Part shown: piece after piece, positions 1 through 6,883 of the stretch | Layout of the letters: each line of letters opens with the position of its first letter | How positions within the stretch are numbered: position 1 is the stretch's first letter | Origin: JAWLHJ01 sp040904945 | GTDB lineage: Bacteria > Gemmatimonadota > Gemmatimonadetes > Longimicrobiales > Gaopeijiaceae | Direction of reading: 5' to 3' | Length of the DNA stretch: 17,385 nucleotides | Assembly (NCBI GenBank): GCA_040904945.1 | Contig: JBBDSM010000168.1 | Coordinates: 1 to 17,385, forward strand | Notes under the pieces: model-generated | The model's database searches: none | Told to the model about the DNA's origin: nothing | The model's input: only the letters and a program-made list of their open reading frames with translations | Translations under genes and position numbers: made by a program

Positions 1-28
1 CGGGGTACTCCCCTTCTTCAGCGACCTG
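1..28 (-). other. Short leader downstream of bshC
   Basis: These 28 bases follow the bshC stop codon on the minus strand. They contain a purine-rich stretch, GAAGGGGAG in minus-strand sense, that would suit the ribosome binding site of another minus-strand gene starting beyond the window edge. The same bases form a small GGGG/CCCC inverted repeat around TACT at 2-13. Nothing else can be read from so little sequence. Confidence 0.3.
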
Positions 29-1651
29 CTAAACCTCCACGTGGAAGCGCTCGTACAGCGCGTCCAGGAAACCTTCGCCGTAGCGGGCGAGGAAGTAGAA
101 CACGTTGTGTACGCGCTCGGCGGGCTTGCCGTCCGGATAGAGGTGGATGCGCGCCTTCTCGAGCTGCGACAACGCGATCTCGGACTCACGCTTGACCGCC
201 TGCCCGATCTTCCGCTCGAGGTCGTCGAGCGCGGCGAAGGCCTGGCTCCGCACGTGCTGGACGGGGCCCTTCAACGTGGGATCGACGCTCGCGGTCACGG
301 ACTGCAGCTCGGAGACGCCCTGCGCGATGGTGCCCCGCAGCTTACCGAGCGCCGCCCGCACTTCCTTGGGTGTCTCCTCCTGCGCGATCTCCGAGGCCAG
401 CTCGTGGAACGGCTGCTCGAGACGCGCAATCTCCAGGTCGAACTTGTCCAGCACCTTCCGCACCTTCGACTCCACCGTGGTGGCGGCCCAGCGAGGGAAC
501 ACGACCGGCATGCCGATGCCGTGCGCGGAGAAGTACGCGCCGAGCTGCCCGAAATAGGCCATCTCGCCGGGTCCGCCGACGTAGGCCAACGTCGGGAAGA
601 CCGCGCTCTCGACGACCGGGCGCAGCAGCACGTTGGGGCTCAGCACCTTGGGATCGTCCTCGAAGCGAGCCCGAATCGCCGCATCGTCGACCGACTCGCC
701 CGAGGTCCGGAGCCGGAAGCCGCCGTCCTCCCGGTACAGACGCTCCCGTCCCGCCGAACCCTCGAGGAAGAGGTTGACCCCGCCTTGCATGATGGGGACC
801 TGGAGGGCATGCCCGAGCCCTTCCAGCGTATCGGCCGTCTCGCGCAGGACGCCTTCGAGCTCCTCTGCACGACCGAGCTCTTCCAGCATCAGCGCTGCCG
901 AGGCTTCCTTCACCGCCGGATCGGCCGCGTCCGTGAGATACAGGCCGAAACGTCCGAGGAGGGCGCGCATCACTGCCTGGTATCCCTGGGGCAGCGTCGA
1001 TCCTTCCGTGAAGCTCTCGCGCAGGAGCGTCACGAGGTCGGGCGTGAAGTCCGTCTCCGGCAGAGACCCTACGAAGTCGTCGACCGCGTCGACCACCGCG
1101 TGGTCCAGCGGAATTCTGTGCAGCGGAGGCGACCGGTCGGGCTCGGGGTGCGGCAGCTCGAACCGGTGGAGTTCGTTGTCCACGCCCACGATGTCCGCGT
1201 GATTCGCCTCGGCCCAGTCGTGATCGTCCGACGCGATCCAGAAGAGCGGGAGGACGGGGCGCTCCAGGCGTCGCTCGAGCTCCTCGGCCAGCCGCACCGC
1301 CGTCAGCGCCTTGTGGATGCCGTACAGCGGACCGCCGAAGAGACCCGGCTGTTGTCCGGTCGTCACCAGCAGGCCCCCGTCTTCGACCCAGCGCGAGAGG
1401 CGCTCAGGATCTGCTCCCTCTGGCGCGAGCATCGCGCGGGCCGCCCTCGCGCGGGCCTCCCGGTCGAAACGGCCGTCGACTTCGGCCGCCTTCTCCTCGA
1501 ACCGGGCGAGGGTCCGGAAGCCGCCGCCGTAGAGCGCCTCGACCTCGGCATCTCCCTCCAGGTACTTGCGCACGAGGGGCGATCCCTGGGGTCGGGTCAC
1601 ATGGATCTCGAGATCCGGTACGGGCGCGTCGGAGCGCCGGCGCTGGTCCAT
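29..1651 (-). CDS. bshC: Putative cysteine ligase BshC (bacillithiol biosynthesis)
   Basis: This gene encodes a BshC-family protein of 540 residues. In the known pathway BshC adds cysteine to GlcN-malate to give bacillithiol, a cytoplasmic low-molecular-weight thiol. The sequence shows the family signature TGQQPGLFGGPLYGIHKAL at residues 98-116 and FWIASDDHDWAEANH at 137-151, followed by a long charged, helical C-terminal half typical of the BshC coiled coil. The N-terminal SPLVRKYLEGD also matches the family opening. I chose ATG at 1651 because it lies 4 bases after the rlmH stop and has AAAGG 8 bases upstream; an in-frame extension to 1717 would add 22 low-complexity residues inside rlmH. 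The length is normal for the family. bshA and bshB are not in the window. Family assignment is confident; activity is inferred. Confidence 0.95.
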   Translation of the reverse strand: MDQRRRSDAPVPDLEIHVTRPQGSPLVRKYLEGDAEVEALYGGGFRTLARFEEKAAEVDGRFDREARARAARAMLAPEGADPERLSRWVEDGGLLVTTGQQPGLFGGPLYGIHKALTAVRLAEELERRLERPVLPLFWIASDDHDWAEANHADIVGVDNELHRFELPHPEPDRSPPLHRIPLDHAVVDAVDDFVGSLPETDFTPDLVTLLRESFTEGSTLPQGYQAVMRALLGRFGLYLTDAADPAVKEASAALMLEELGRAEELEGVLRETADTLEGLGHALQVPIMQGGVNLFLEGSAGRERLYREDGGFRLRTSGESVDDAAIRARFEDDPKVLSPNVLLRPVVESAVFPTLAYVGGPGEMAYFGQLGAYFSAHGIGMPVVFPRWAATTVESKVRKVLDKFDLEIARLEQPFHELASEIAQEETPKEVRAALGKLRGTIAQGVSELQSVTASVDPTLKGPVQHVRSQAFAALDDLERKIGQAVKRESEIALSQLEKARIHLYPDGKPAERVHNVFYFLARYGEGFLDALYERFHVEV

Positions 1652-1655
1652 GACG

Positions 1656-2126
1656 TCAGCCTTTGTGGTAGGGCTCTCCCCGGACGATGGTCCCCGCCCG
1701 GTAGAGTTGTTCCGCAAGGAAGAGTCTCGCCATGTCGTGCGGGAAAGTCATGGGCGAGAGGGAGAGACGACGATCGGCCCGTTCCAGGACCGCAGGCGCG
1801 AGACCGAAGGCGCCACCGATCACGAAGGCGACCCCGGGGTGGGCGCGCACCGCCCGCTGCTGTAGGTAGCGGCTCAGCGTGGCCGACCGCATCCCCTTCC
1901 CTTCGCGCGTGAGCGCGACGAGATCGAGACCGTCCGGGACGCGCGCCAGAATCCGCTCCCCTTCGGCCTCTTTCACGCGATCCGGCTCGGGGTGCCCGCC
2001 CTTCACGCCCTCGGCCACCTCGGCAACCTCGAGCTTCCAATAGCGCGCGGCCCGCTCTTCGTAGTCCGAGATCGCTTCCGTGAGCGCCCCACGACTCCGT
2101 CCGACCGCGATCACCAGGATCTTCAT
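1656..2126 (-). CDS. rlmH: 23S rRNA (pseudouridine1915-N3)-methyltransferase RlmH
   Basis: This 156-residue protein is an RlmH (SPOUT superfamily) methyltransferase, which in known bacteria methylates pseudouridine 1915 in helix 69 of 23S rRNA using S-adenosylmethionine. The start MKILVIAVGRSRG, the glycine-rich SAM-binding loop FVIGGAFGLAP, and the C-terminal FPHDMARLFLAEQLYRA followed by PYH are all family hallmarks, and the size fits exactly. The ATG overlaps the lpxK stop in an ATGA arrangement, and bshC begins 4 bases after its stop, so it should be translated as part of the same message. Its presence in a lipid A gene string is likely only operon hitchhiking. Confidence 0.96.
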   Translation of the reverse strand: MKILVIAVGRSRGALTEAISDYEERAARYWKLEVAEVAEGVKGGHPEPDRVKEAEGERILARVPDGLDLVALTREGKGMRSATLSRYLQQRAVRAHPGVAFVIGGAFGLAPAVLERADRRLSLSPMTFPHDMARLFLAEQLYRAGTIVRGEPYHKG

Positions 2127-3145
2127 GGGGATGAGCTCGTGACGCCACGAGCCACGGCCTCGATGGCGGCGCGGACTTCCGCCTCACCGAGGTCCCACGA
2201 AATCCGGGACGAGAGAATGCGCGTATCCGGCGGAGTGGCAGACAGGGGCTCGAGCTTCACGGCGTCCTTCTCGGTCGCGACGACAGTTCGGTCCGGGGCC
2301 TCGCGGATCGCGCGGCGGACATCCTGCTCGGAGTAGGCATGATGGTCCGGGAACGCACGGAGAACCACGTCGGTTCCCGGGAGCGCGACCCGCACCGCCT
2401 CCACGAACCCCTCGGGACGGGCCACCGACGCCAGCGCCAGGAGCGGCCCCTCGGGCGGCGACGCTGCACGTCCGTGCACGTCCAGCCATCGATCCGGGGT
2501 GAGCGTCGCGCACGCGGTCACGCAGGAGGGCGCCTGACGGGCCACCTCCTCCTGATGAGCGCGAACCCGGGCGTCGTCCGCGGTCCGGCGGGTGATGACG
2601 ACGAGGTCCGCCCTGGCGAGAGAGGCCGGCGGCTCGCGGTAGCGTCCACGGGGCATGACGCGGCCCGGGAAGCGGTGCTCCGCGGCGACGAGAACCATGT
2701 CCAGGTCGCGAGGGGCGCCCCGGTGCTGGAATCCGTCGTCCAGGACCGCCACGACCGCACCCCCGTCGCGTGCCTCCCGCAGCAGCGCACTTCTGTCCGG
2801 GCCGGCGAAGACCGGCACGTCGGGGTGCCACCGTCGGTGCAGGAGGACCTCGTCCTCACCGTATCCGCTCAGCACCACCGCGCAGGGGACGGCGCCGTCC
2901 CGCAGCACGTCGACGACCCAGCGCGCCATGGGCGTCTTCCCGGTGCCCCCCACGGCGAGATTTCCCACGGAGATGACGCCCAGCCCGGGAACCGGCTCCG
3001 GTGGGCGCCGGTCGTGCCGACGATTGCGGACGGCGGTCACCCCACCCCAGATCCAGGAGAGCGGCGTGGTGACCAGCGACAGCAGCGCGGACCCGAGCCC
3101 CCCTCCCCCGTCCCACGAGGCGCGGACCACGGAGTCCAGCTTCAC
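2123..3145 (-). CDS. lpxK: Tetraacyldisaccharide 4'-kinase LpxK
   Basis: LpxK phosphorylates the 4' position of the tetraacyl disaccharide 1-phosphate to give lipid IVA, at the inner face of the inner membrane. The protein has a hydrophobic, membrane-associating N-terminus (about residues 17-36), the LpxK P-loop GNLAVGGTGKTP at 61-72, and VLDDGFQH at 134-141 followed by RDLDMVLV, all characteristic. I chose GTG at 3145: it overlaps the acyltransferase stop in a GTGA arrangement and has GGGAG 8 bases upstream. This gives 340 residues, close to the E. coli length of 328. An upstream ATG at 3196 would add 17 residues inside the preceding gene. An oddity is that the usual SRGYG loop reads LSGYGEDEVLLH, lacking the Arg and with the loop before the acidic stretch apparently shortened. 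Confidence 0.95.
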   Translation of the reverse strand: MKLDSVVRASWDGGGGLGSALLSLVTTPLSWIWGGVTAVRNRRHDRRPPEPVPGLGVISVGNLAVGGTGKTPMARWVVDVLRDGAVPCAVVLSGYGEDEVLLHRRWHPDVPVFAGPDRSALLREARDGGAVVAVLDDGFQHRGAPRDLDMVLVAAEHRFPGRVMPRGRYREPPASLARADLVVITRRTADDARVRAHQEEVARQAPSCVTACATLTPDRWLDVHGRAASPPEGPLLALASVARPEGFVEAVRVALPGTDVVLRAFPDHHAYSEQDVRRAIREAPDRTVVATEKDAVKLEPLSATPPDTRILSSRISWDLGEAEVRAAIEAVARGVTSSSP

Positions 3146-3807
3146 CGGGACTTCTCCCGCCGCGGCCACCCGTTCGGATTGAGCCGCGCGGTGCACGCGT
3201 TGAGGTCCGCGCCGATCTCGCCGGCCATCCGCTCGAGCGTCGTCCGGTCCGCGTCGCGGGGGACGAATCGTGGCGAAAGGTATTCGACGGTGATCCGGGA
3301 CAGCGGCTTGGGCACCAGGAAGCCGTCCCAGCTGTCGACGTGCCAGCCCGCCGAGGCGCCGGCCGCCAGCGGAATGACCGGTGCTCCGGTCATCTGTGCG
3401 ACGGCGAGCGCGCCCGGCTTGAAGACTCCGTGGGGCCCTCTCGGGCCGTCGGGCGTGATGGCGAGATCCCGCCCCTCCCTGCCCGCACGCACCAGTCCCT
3501 TCAGCCCCTTCGTGCCGCCGCGGGTGCTCGATCCGCGCACGGTGTCGAAGCCGTTACGCTGCAGGAGGCGCGTCACGTACTCGCCGTCCCCGTGCTCGCT
3601 CACGAGCACGACGATCCCCTCGCGGCGATGCGTGTGGATGAGCGGCAGAAGCTGCCCGTGCCAGCAGGCGAACACGACGGCCTGCCCCTCCGCCCGGAAC
3701 CGCTCGAGTTGCTCGTGCCCGACGCGACGAGAGCGCGTCGTCAGGAAGAGACCCCCTACCAGGCCGCTCCCCAGCACGCCGACGGCCTCGTACTTCAACT
3801 CGCTCAT
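3142..3807 (-). CDS. DUF374 lysophospholipid acyltransferase family protein, probable lipid A late acyltransferase
   Basis: This 221-residue protein matches the DUF374 branch of the lysophospholipid acyltransferase superfamily. Visible motifs are CWHGQLLPL at 48-56 (active-site His candidate H50), SEHGDGE at 70-76, RGSSTRGG at 91-98, and ITPDGPRGP at 117-125 followed by FKPGALAVAQMTGAPVIPLA. The short hydrophobic N-terminus is consistent with membrane association. DUF374 members include LpxJ, a non-canonical lipid A late acyltransferase of Epsilonproteobacteria. Its position between lpxB and lpxK, with 4-base overlaps at both ends, makes secondary acylation of lipid A the best guess. It is not an LpxL/LpxM homologue by motif. 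Substrate and acyl donor cannot be read from the sequence. Confidence 0.85.
   Translation of the reverse strand: MSELKYEAVGVLGSGLVGGLFLTTRSRRVGHEQLERFRAEGQAVVFACWHGQLLPLIHTHRREGIVVLVSEHGDGEYVTRLLQRNGFDTVRGSSTRGGTKGLKGLVRAGREGRDLAITPDGPRGPHGVFKPGALAVAQMTGAPVIPLAAGASAGWHVDSWDGFLVPKPLSRITVEYLSPRFVPRDADRTTLERMAGEIGADLNACTARLNPNGWPRREKSR
3151..3158 (-). promoter_or_regulatory. Ribosome binding site deciding the lpxK GTG start
   Basis: The minus strand reads GGGAGAAG here. The GGGAG core lies 8 bases before GTG at 3145, while the upstream ATG at 3196 has no comparable site. This supports the GTG start and a coupled 4-base overlap with the preceding gene. Confidence 0.6.
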
Positions 3808-4946
3808 CGACGCTCTTCCAGCAAGCCGACGGCCAGGTCGGCGACACGGCCGGCCGCTCCCGGCGAGCCGAGGGCCTCGCGCACGCCGGCGAGCCCCTCC
3901 AGCTGACGGGCGCGCGCCCGTCTGTCTTCATCCAGCAAGGGCACGAGCGCTTCGGCCAGCGCCTCGGGATTGACCTCGTCCTGCAGGAGCTCCGGCACGA
4001 CCCGCTCGCCCGCCACGAGGTTGGCCAGGGCGACGTGATCGACCTGGATCACCCGCTTGGCGATCTCCCAGGTGACGCGGCTGGTGCGGTACGCCATGAC
4101 GAACGGGGTCCCTTCCAGGGCGGCCTCCAGCGTCGACGTGCCGGACTTCACCACGGCGGCTCGGCTGTGGCGCAACAGGGCACGGGAGTCGTCCACCACG
4201 ATGGGGACGTCGCTCGCACCGTACAGGCTCGCAGGCACGCTCGACCCGCGCGCGACGACGGGCTGCACGTCGTGTCCCCGTGCGCCGATCAGGCGGGCGG
4301 CGCCCAGGAATGCGTCCAGATGGCGCTCGACTTCCTGCGCTCGGGAGCCCGGGAGGAGAGCCAGCAGAGGACGGTCGCCCAGATCCCAGCGACGTCTGAA
4401 GGCATCGGCGTCCGCGACGTCGTCCGGCCGCTCGATGAGCGGGTGCCCCACGAAGGTCGCGCGGGCGCCGGCAGCCCTCAGCATCTCCTCCTCGAATGGG
4501 AGGATCACCGCGACGTGGCGCGTCGTCTCCGCGAGCTTGCGCGCCCGGCCCGCACGCCACGCCCACACCTGGGGCGCAATGTAGTAGAGCACGGGAATCC
4601 CACGGTCGTGGGCGTGGCGGGCCACCCGCATGTTGAAGCCCGGGTAGTCGATAGGCACGACCAGGTCGATCGCCTCACGCTCGAGGTGATCCCGGACCCG
4701 GCGCTCGAGCCGGCGGAAGAACCCCAGGCGTCGGATGACCTCGGCGAAACCCATCACGGCCAGATCGTCCAGACCGGCGAGGAGGTCGACACCCTCGGCC
4801 TCCATGAGCGGCCCCCCGAGACCACTGAGGCGGACCCCGGCGAGGCGCTCCTTCAGCGCCCGTGCCAGGGCCGCGCCATGATGGTCTCCGGAGGGCTCAC
4901 CGGCCAGGAGCGCGATCCGCGGCCCTTCCCGGCCGCGCTCGCTCAG
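3804..4946 (-). CDS. lpxB: Lipid-A-disaccharide synthase LpxB, probable CTG start
   Basis: LpxB condenses UDP-2,3-diacylglucosamine with lipid X to form the beta-1,6 disaccharide of lipid A. Family motifs are clear: IALLAGEPSGD at the N-terminus, AVMGFAEVIRRLGF, PIDYPGFNM, IAPQVWAWR, FVGHPL, LPGSRAQEV and SGTSTLEAALEGTPFVMAYRTS. There is no ATG, GTG or TTG in this frame between 5039 and the first conserved motif. A CTG at 4946 gives 380 residues, nearly the E. coli length of 382, and overlaps the stop of the small upstream ORF as CTGA. The only canonical start, ATG at 5039, would add 31 residues of low-complexity sequence whose codons end in G or C only 14 times in 31, unlike real genes here. 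I therefore place the start at 4946, with 5039 as the fallback. The stop overlaps the next gene by 4 bases. Confidence 0.93.
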   Translation of the reverse strand: MSERGREGPRIALLAGEPSGDHHGAALARALKERLAGVRLSGLGGPLMEAEGVDLLAGLDDLAVMGFAEVIRRLGFFRRLERRVRDHLEREAIDLVVPIDYPGFNMRVARHAHDRGIPVLYYIAPQVWAWRAGRARKLAETTRHVAVILPFEEEMLRAAGARATFVGHPLIERPDDVADADAFRRRWDLGDRPLLALLPGSRAQEVERHLDAFLGAARLIGARGHDVQPVVARGSSVPASLYGASDVPIVVDDSRALLRHSRAAVVKSGTSTLEAALEGTPFVMAYRTSRVTWEIAKRVIQVDHVALANLVAGERVVPELLQDEVNPEALAEALVPLLDEDRRARARQLEGLAGVREALGSPGAAGRVADLAVGLLEERR

Positions 4947-5077
4947 AAGCGCGTGCTCAGGAACCAGATCACGAGCCCCGTGACGAACAGGAGCACCAGG
5001 AGTCGCCCGGGCGGCATCCCCTTGCGGGCCTCGATCCACTCCTTCTTCCGTTTACGGCGTGCGCGTAACAACGACAT
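4943..5077 (-). CDS. Small single-span membrane protein (44 residues), unknown function
   Basis: I do not recognise this ORF. It opens MSLLRARRKRKKEWIEARKG, a strongly basic, probably cytoplasmic arm, followed by MPPGR and one hydrophobic segment LLVLLFVTGLVIWFL (about residues 26-40), and ends STRF. By the positive-inside rule the C-terminus would face the periplasm. Support: a ribosome binding site AGGAGAGG about 10 bases before the ATG; 39 of 44 codons ending in G or C, versus 14 of 31 for the overlapping lpxB frame; and an exact fit between the oxidoreductase gene, whose 3' end it overlaps by 26 bases, and the family-like start of lpxB, which overlaps its stop. It resembles the small membrane tethers found in envelope operons, but no role can be assigned. 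Confidence 0.65.
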   Translation of the reverse strand: MSLLRARRKRKKEWIEARKGMPPGRLLVLLFVTGLVIWFLSTRF

Positions 5078-6053
5078 GAGCCTCGATCCTCTCCTGAATG
5101 GTCAGGGTCACCGCCAGGGCGTCCCGGCCTTCCTGGCCGGACACCGCGGGCGCTCTACGTCCGCCGACGGCGTCACGGAAGCTTTCGAGCTCCAGACCGA
5201 GCGGTTCGCGGTCGTCCCCGACCAGCGGGACCCGCTCCACGATCTCACCCAGGTTCTCGGCCCGGATGCCCGTGGCCGCCCCCGCCGGGGAGAGCCCCGG
5301 TAGCGAATCGCGGAGACGCAGGAACTCCCCGGACCCGTTCGCGAGGTCCAAGCTCACGTATCCGGATCTCTGGAAGATCCGGAGCTTCCGCATTCGCTCC
5401 ACCGAAACGCGGCTCGCCGTGAGGTTCGCTACGGCCCCGCCCTCGAACGTCAGGCGGGCGTTGGCGATGTCCACGTTACCCGAAAGCACCGGAACGCCTA
5501 CGGCGGCGATCTCTACGATGGGCTTACCCACGAGGCGCATGACCAGGTCCACGTCGTGGATCATCAGGTCGAGAACGACCGCTACGTCGGTGCTGCGCGG
5601 CGAGAACGGAGCCATGCGGTGTGACTCGATGAAGATCGGCTCGTCGATGTGCTGCGCCGCAGCGACGACTACCGGGTTGAACCGCTCGACGTGGCCCACC
5701 TGGAGGACGAGCCCCGCGCTCCGGGCCGCCTCGAGAATCCGGTCGGCTTCCTCGAGCGTCGCCGCGAGCGGCTTCTCGACGAAGGCGTGGACACCGCGAT
5801 CGAGGGCGGCTCGGGCCACCGACTCGTGCGCGGAGGTCGGGACCGCGACGACGATCGCATCGGACGCTTCGATCAGCGCTTCGAGGGAGGCATGCGCGGG
5901 GACGCCGAATTCGTCGGCCACCTCTGCCGCGCGTTCCGTCCTGATGTCGAAGATCCCCGACGGTTGGACGCCGGACATGTTCGACAGTAAACGCGCATGG
6001 TGATAGCCCAGCGATCCGACTCCCGCCACGCCGATGCGAGGAGCGGTATCCAC
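5052..6053 (-). CDS. Gfo/Idh/MocA family NAD(P)-dependent oxidoreductase, possible GnnA-type UDP-sugar dehydrogenase
   Basis: This 333-residue protein has an N-terminal Rossmann fold with GxGxxG in GVAGVGSLG (glycines 11, 13, 16), the family EKP motif at 93-95 (FVEKPLA), VGHVERFNP at 119-127, and DLMIHDVDLVMRLVG at 162-176, where the His and Asp are the usual catalytic candidates. It starts with GTG at 6053 preceded by GGGAAGG, 26 bases after the lpxA stop. In Leptospira and Acidithiobacillus a related enzyme, GnnA, oxidises the 3-position of UDP-GlcNAc so that GnnB can aminate it, giving amide-linked lipid A; gnnA lies near lpxA there. The same neighbourhood here makes GnnA a reasonable hypothesis, but no GnnB aminotransferase is in the window. 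A role in another UDP-sugar pathway is possible. Confidence 0.85.
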   Translation of the reverse strand: MDTAPRIGVAGVGSLGYHHARLLSNMSGVQPSGIFDIRTERAAEVADEFGVPAHASLEALIEASDAIVVAVPTSAHESVARAALDRGVHAFVEKPLAATLEEADRILEAARSAGLVLQVGHVERFNPVVVAAAQHIDEPIFIESHRMAPFSPRSTDVAVVLDLMIHDVDLVMRLVGKPIVEIAAVGVPVLSGNVDIANARLTFEGGAVANLTASRVSVERMRKLRIFQRSGYVSLDLANGSGEFLRLRDSLPGLSPAGAATGIRAENLGEIVERVPLVGDDREPLGLELESFRDAVGGRRAPAVSGQEGRDALAVTLTIQERIEAHVVVTRTP

Positions 6054-6079
6054 GGGGGCGCCCTTCCCGTGACCGGCCG

Positions 6080-6883
6080 TCAGAGCGTGACGCCCCGCTC
6101 GCTCGCCCGGATGAACGACAGCAGATGCCGCACCTCGGGAATCCCGTCGACCTCCTCCTCGGCTTTCGCCAGGGCTCGCGTGAGCCCGAGGCTCGATTGG
6201 AAGAGCGTGCGGTACGTCTGCTTCAGCGCCTTGCGAACCTCGTCGGTGAAGCCCCGACGCTCGAGGCCGACCGAGTTCAGGCCGAAGAGCTTCGGCGGGT
6301 TGCCCGCGGCCCGGCAGTACGGCGGGACGTCCTGCGAGATCCTGGACCCGCCGCCCACGAAGGCGTGGGCGCCGATGCGCACGAACTGGTGGATCGGTGT
6401 GAGCCCACCGACGATGACCCAGTCCTCGATCATCACGTGTCCGGCCATGTTCACCGAGTTGGCGATGACCACGTGGCTGCCCAGCTCGCAGTCGTGCGCG
6501 ACGTGAGCATAGGCCATGAGCAGGCAGTCGCTCCCCACCACGGTCCGGCCGGAGGCCGACGTGCCGCGGTTCAGCGTCCCGAACTCGCGAATGACGGTGC
6601 GATCTCCGATCTCGAGGACCGTGCGCTCCCCCTGGAACTTGAGGTCCTGCGGGTCGGTGCCCAGGACGGCGCCGTTCGCGATCTGGCAGTCCTCGCCGAG
6701 CGTGGTGTCACGCTCGATGGTGACGCGGGGACCGATCTCGGTGCCGTCTCCGATGCGCACGCGGGGACCGAGGATGGCCCACGGGCCCACGACGACGCCC
6801 TCACCCAGCTCCACCTCGGAGTCCACGAGCGCCGTGGGATGGATGCGCGTCTCGCCACGGGTGCCGACAGTGGTGTTGCTCAT
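6080..6883 (-). CDS. lpxA: Acyl-ACP--UDP-N-acetylglucosamine O-acyltransferase LpxA
   Basis: LpxA transfers a 3-hydroxyacyl chain from acyl carrier protein to the 3-position of UDP-GlcNAc (or UDP-GlcNAc3N), the first committed step of lipid A synthesis, in the cytoplasm. The 267-residue protein shows left-handed beta-helix hexapeptide repeats from about residue 14 to 190, the catalytic His in AHVAHDC (H130, equivalent to E. coli H125), HQFVRIGAHAFVGG, and QDVPPY, then a helical C-terminal region. The residue aligned with E. coli Gly173 is Gly178; in E. coli that glycine allows long (C14) acyl chains, so a long-chain preference is plausible. The start overlaps the lpxC-fabZ stop as ATGA. Confidence 0.97.
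   Translation of the reverse strand: MSNTTVGTRGETRIHPTALVDSEVELGEGVVVGPWAILGPRVRIGDGTEIGPRVTIERDTTLGEDCQIANGAVLGTDPQDLKFQGERTVLEIGDRTVIREFGTLNRGTSASGRTVVGSDCLLMAYAHVAHDCELGSHVVIANSVNMAGHVMIEDWVIVGGLTPIHQFVRIGAHAFVGGGSRISQDVPPYCRAAGNPPKLFGLNSVGLERRGFTDEVRKALKQTYRTLFQSSLGLTRALAKAEEEVDGIPEVRHLLSFIRASERGVTL

Noticed and set aside
1..28. GGGG/CCCC hairpin at the window edge as a terminator for bshC
   Set aside because: It is only 4 base pairs with no T-run, and the purine run looks more like a ribosome binding site.
41..1912. Long plus-strand open frame opposite bshC and rlmH
   Set aside because: It is the complement of two clearly conserved genes and has an arginine-rich composition with no family motif; long antisense frames are expected at this GC content.
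2339..3973. 544-codon plus-strand open frame opposite lpxK and the acyltransferase
   Set aside because: It spans three well-supported minus-strand genes and shows no conserved domain.
4947..5039. 31-residue N-terminal extension of lpxB from ATG at 5039
   Set aside because: Third codon positions look non-coding in this frame, the small membrane ORF fits the same bases far better, and family length supports a start near 4946. It is kept as the fallback because it is the only canonical start.
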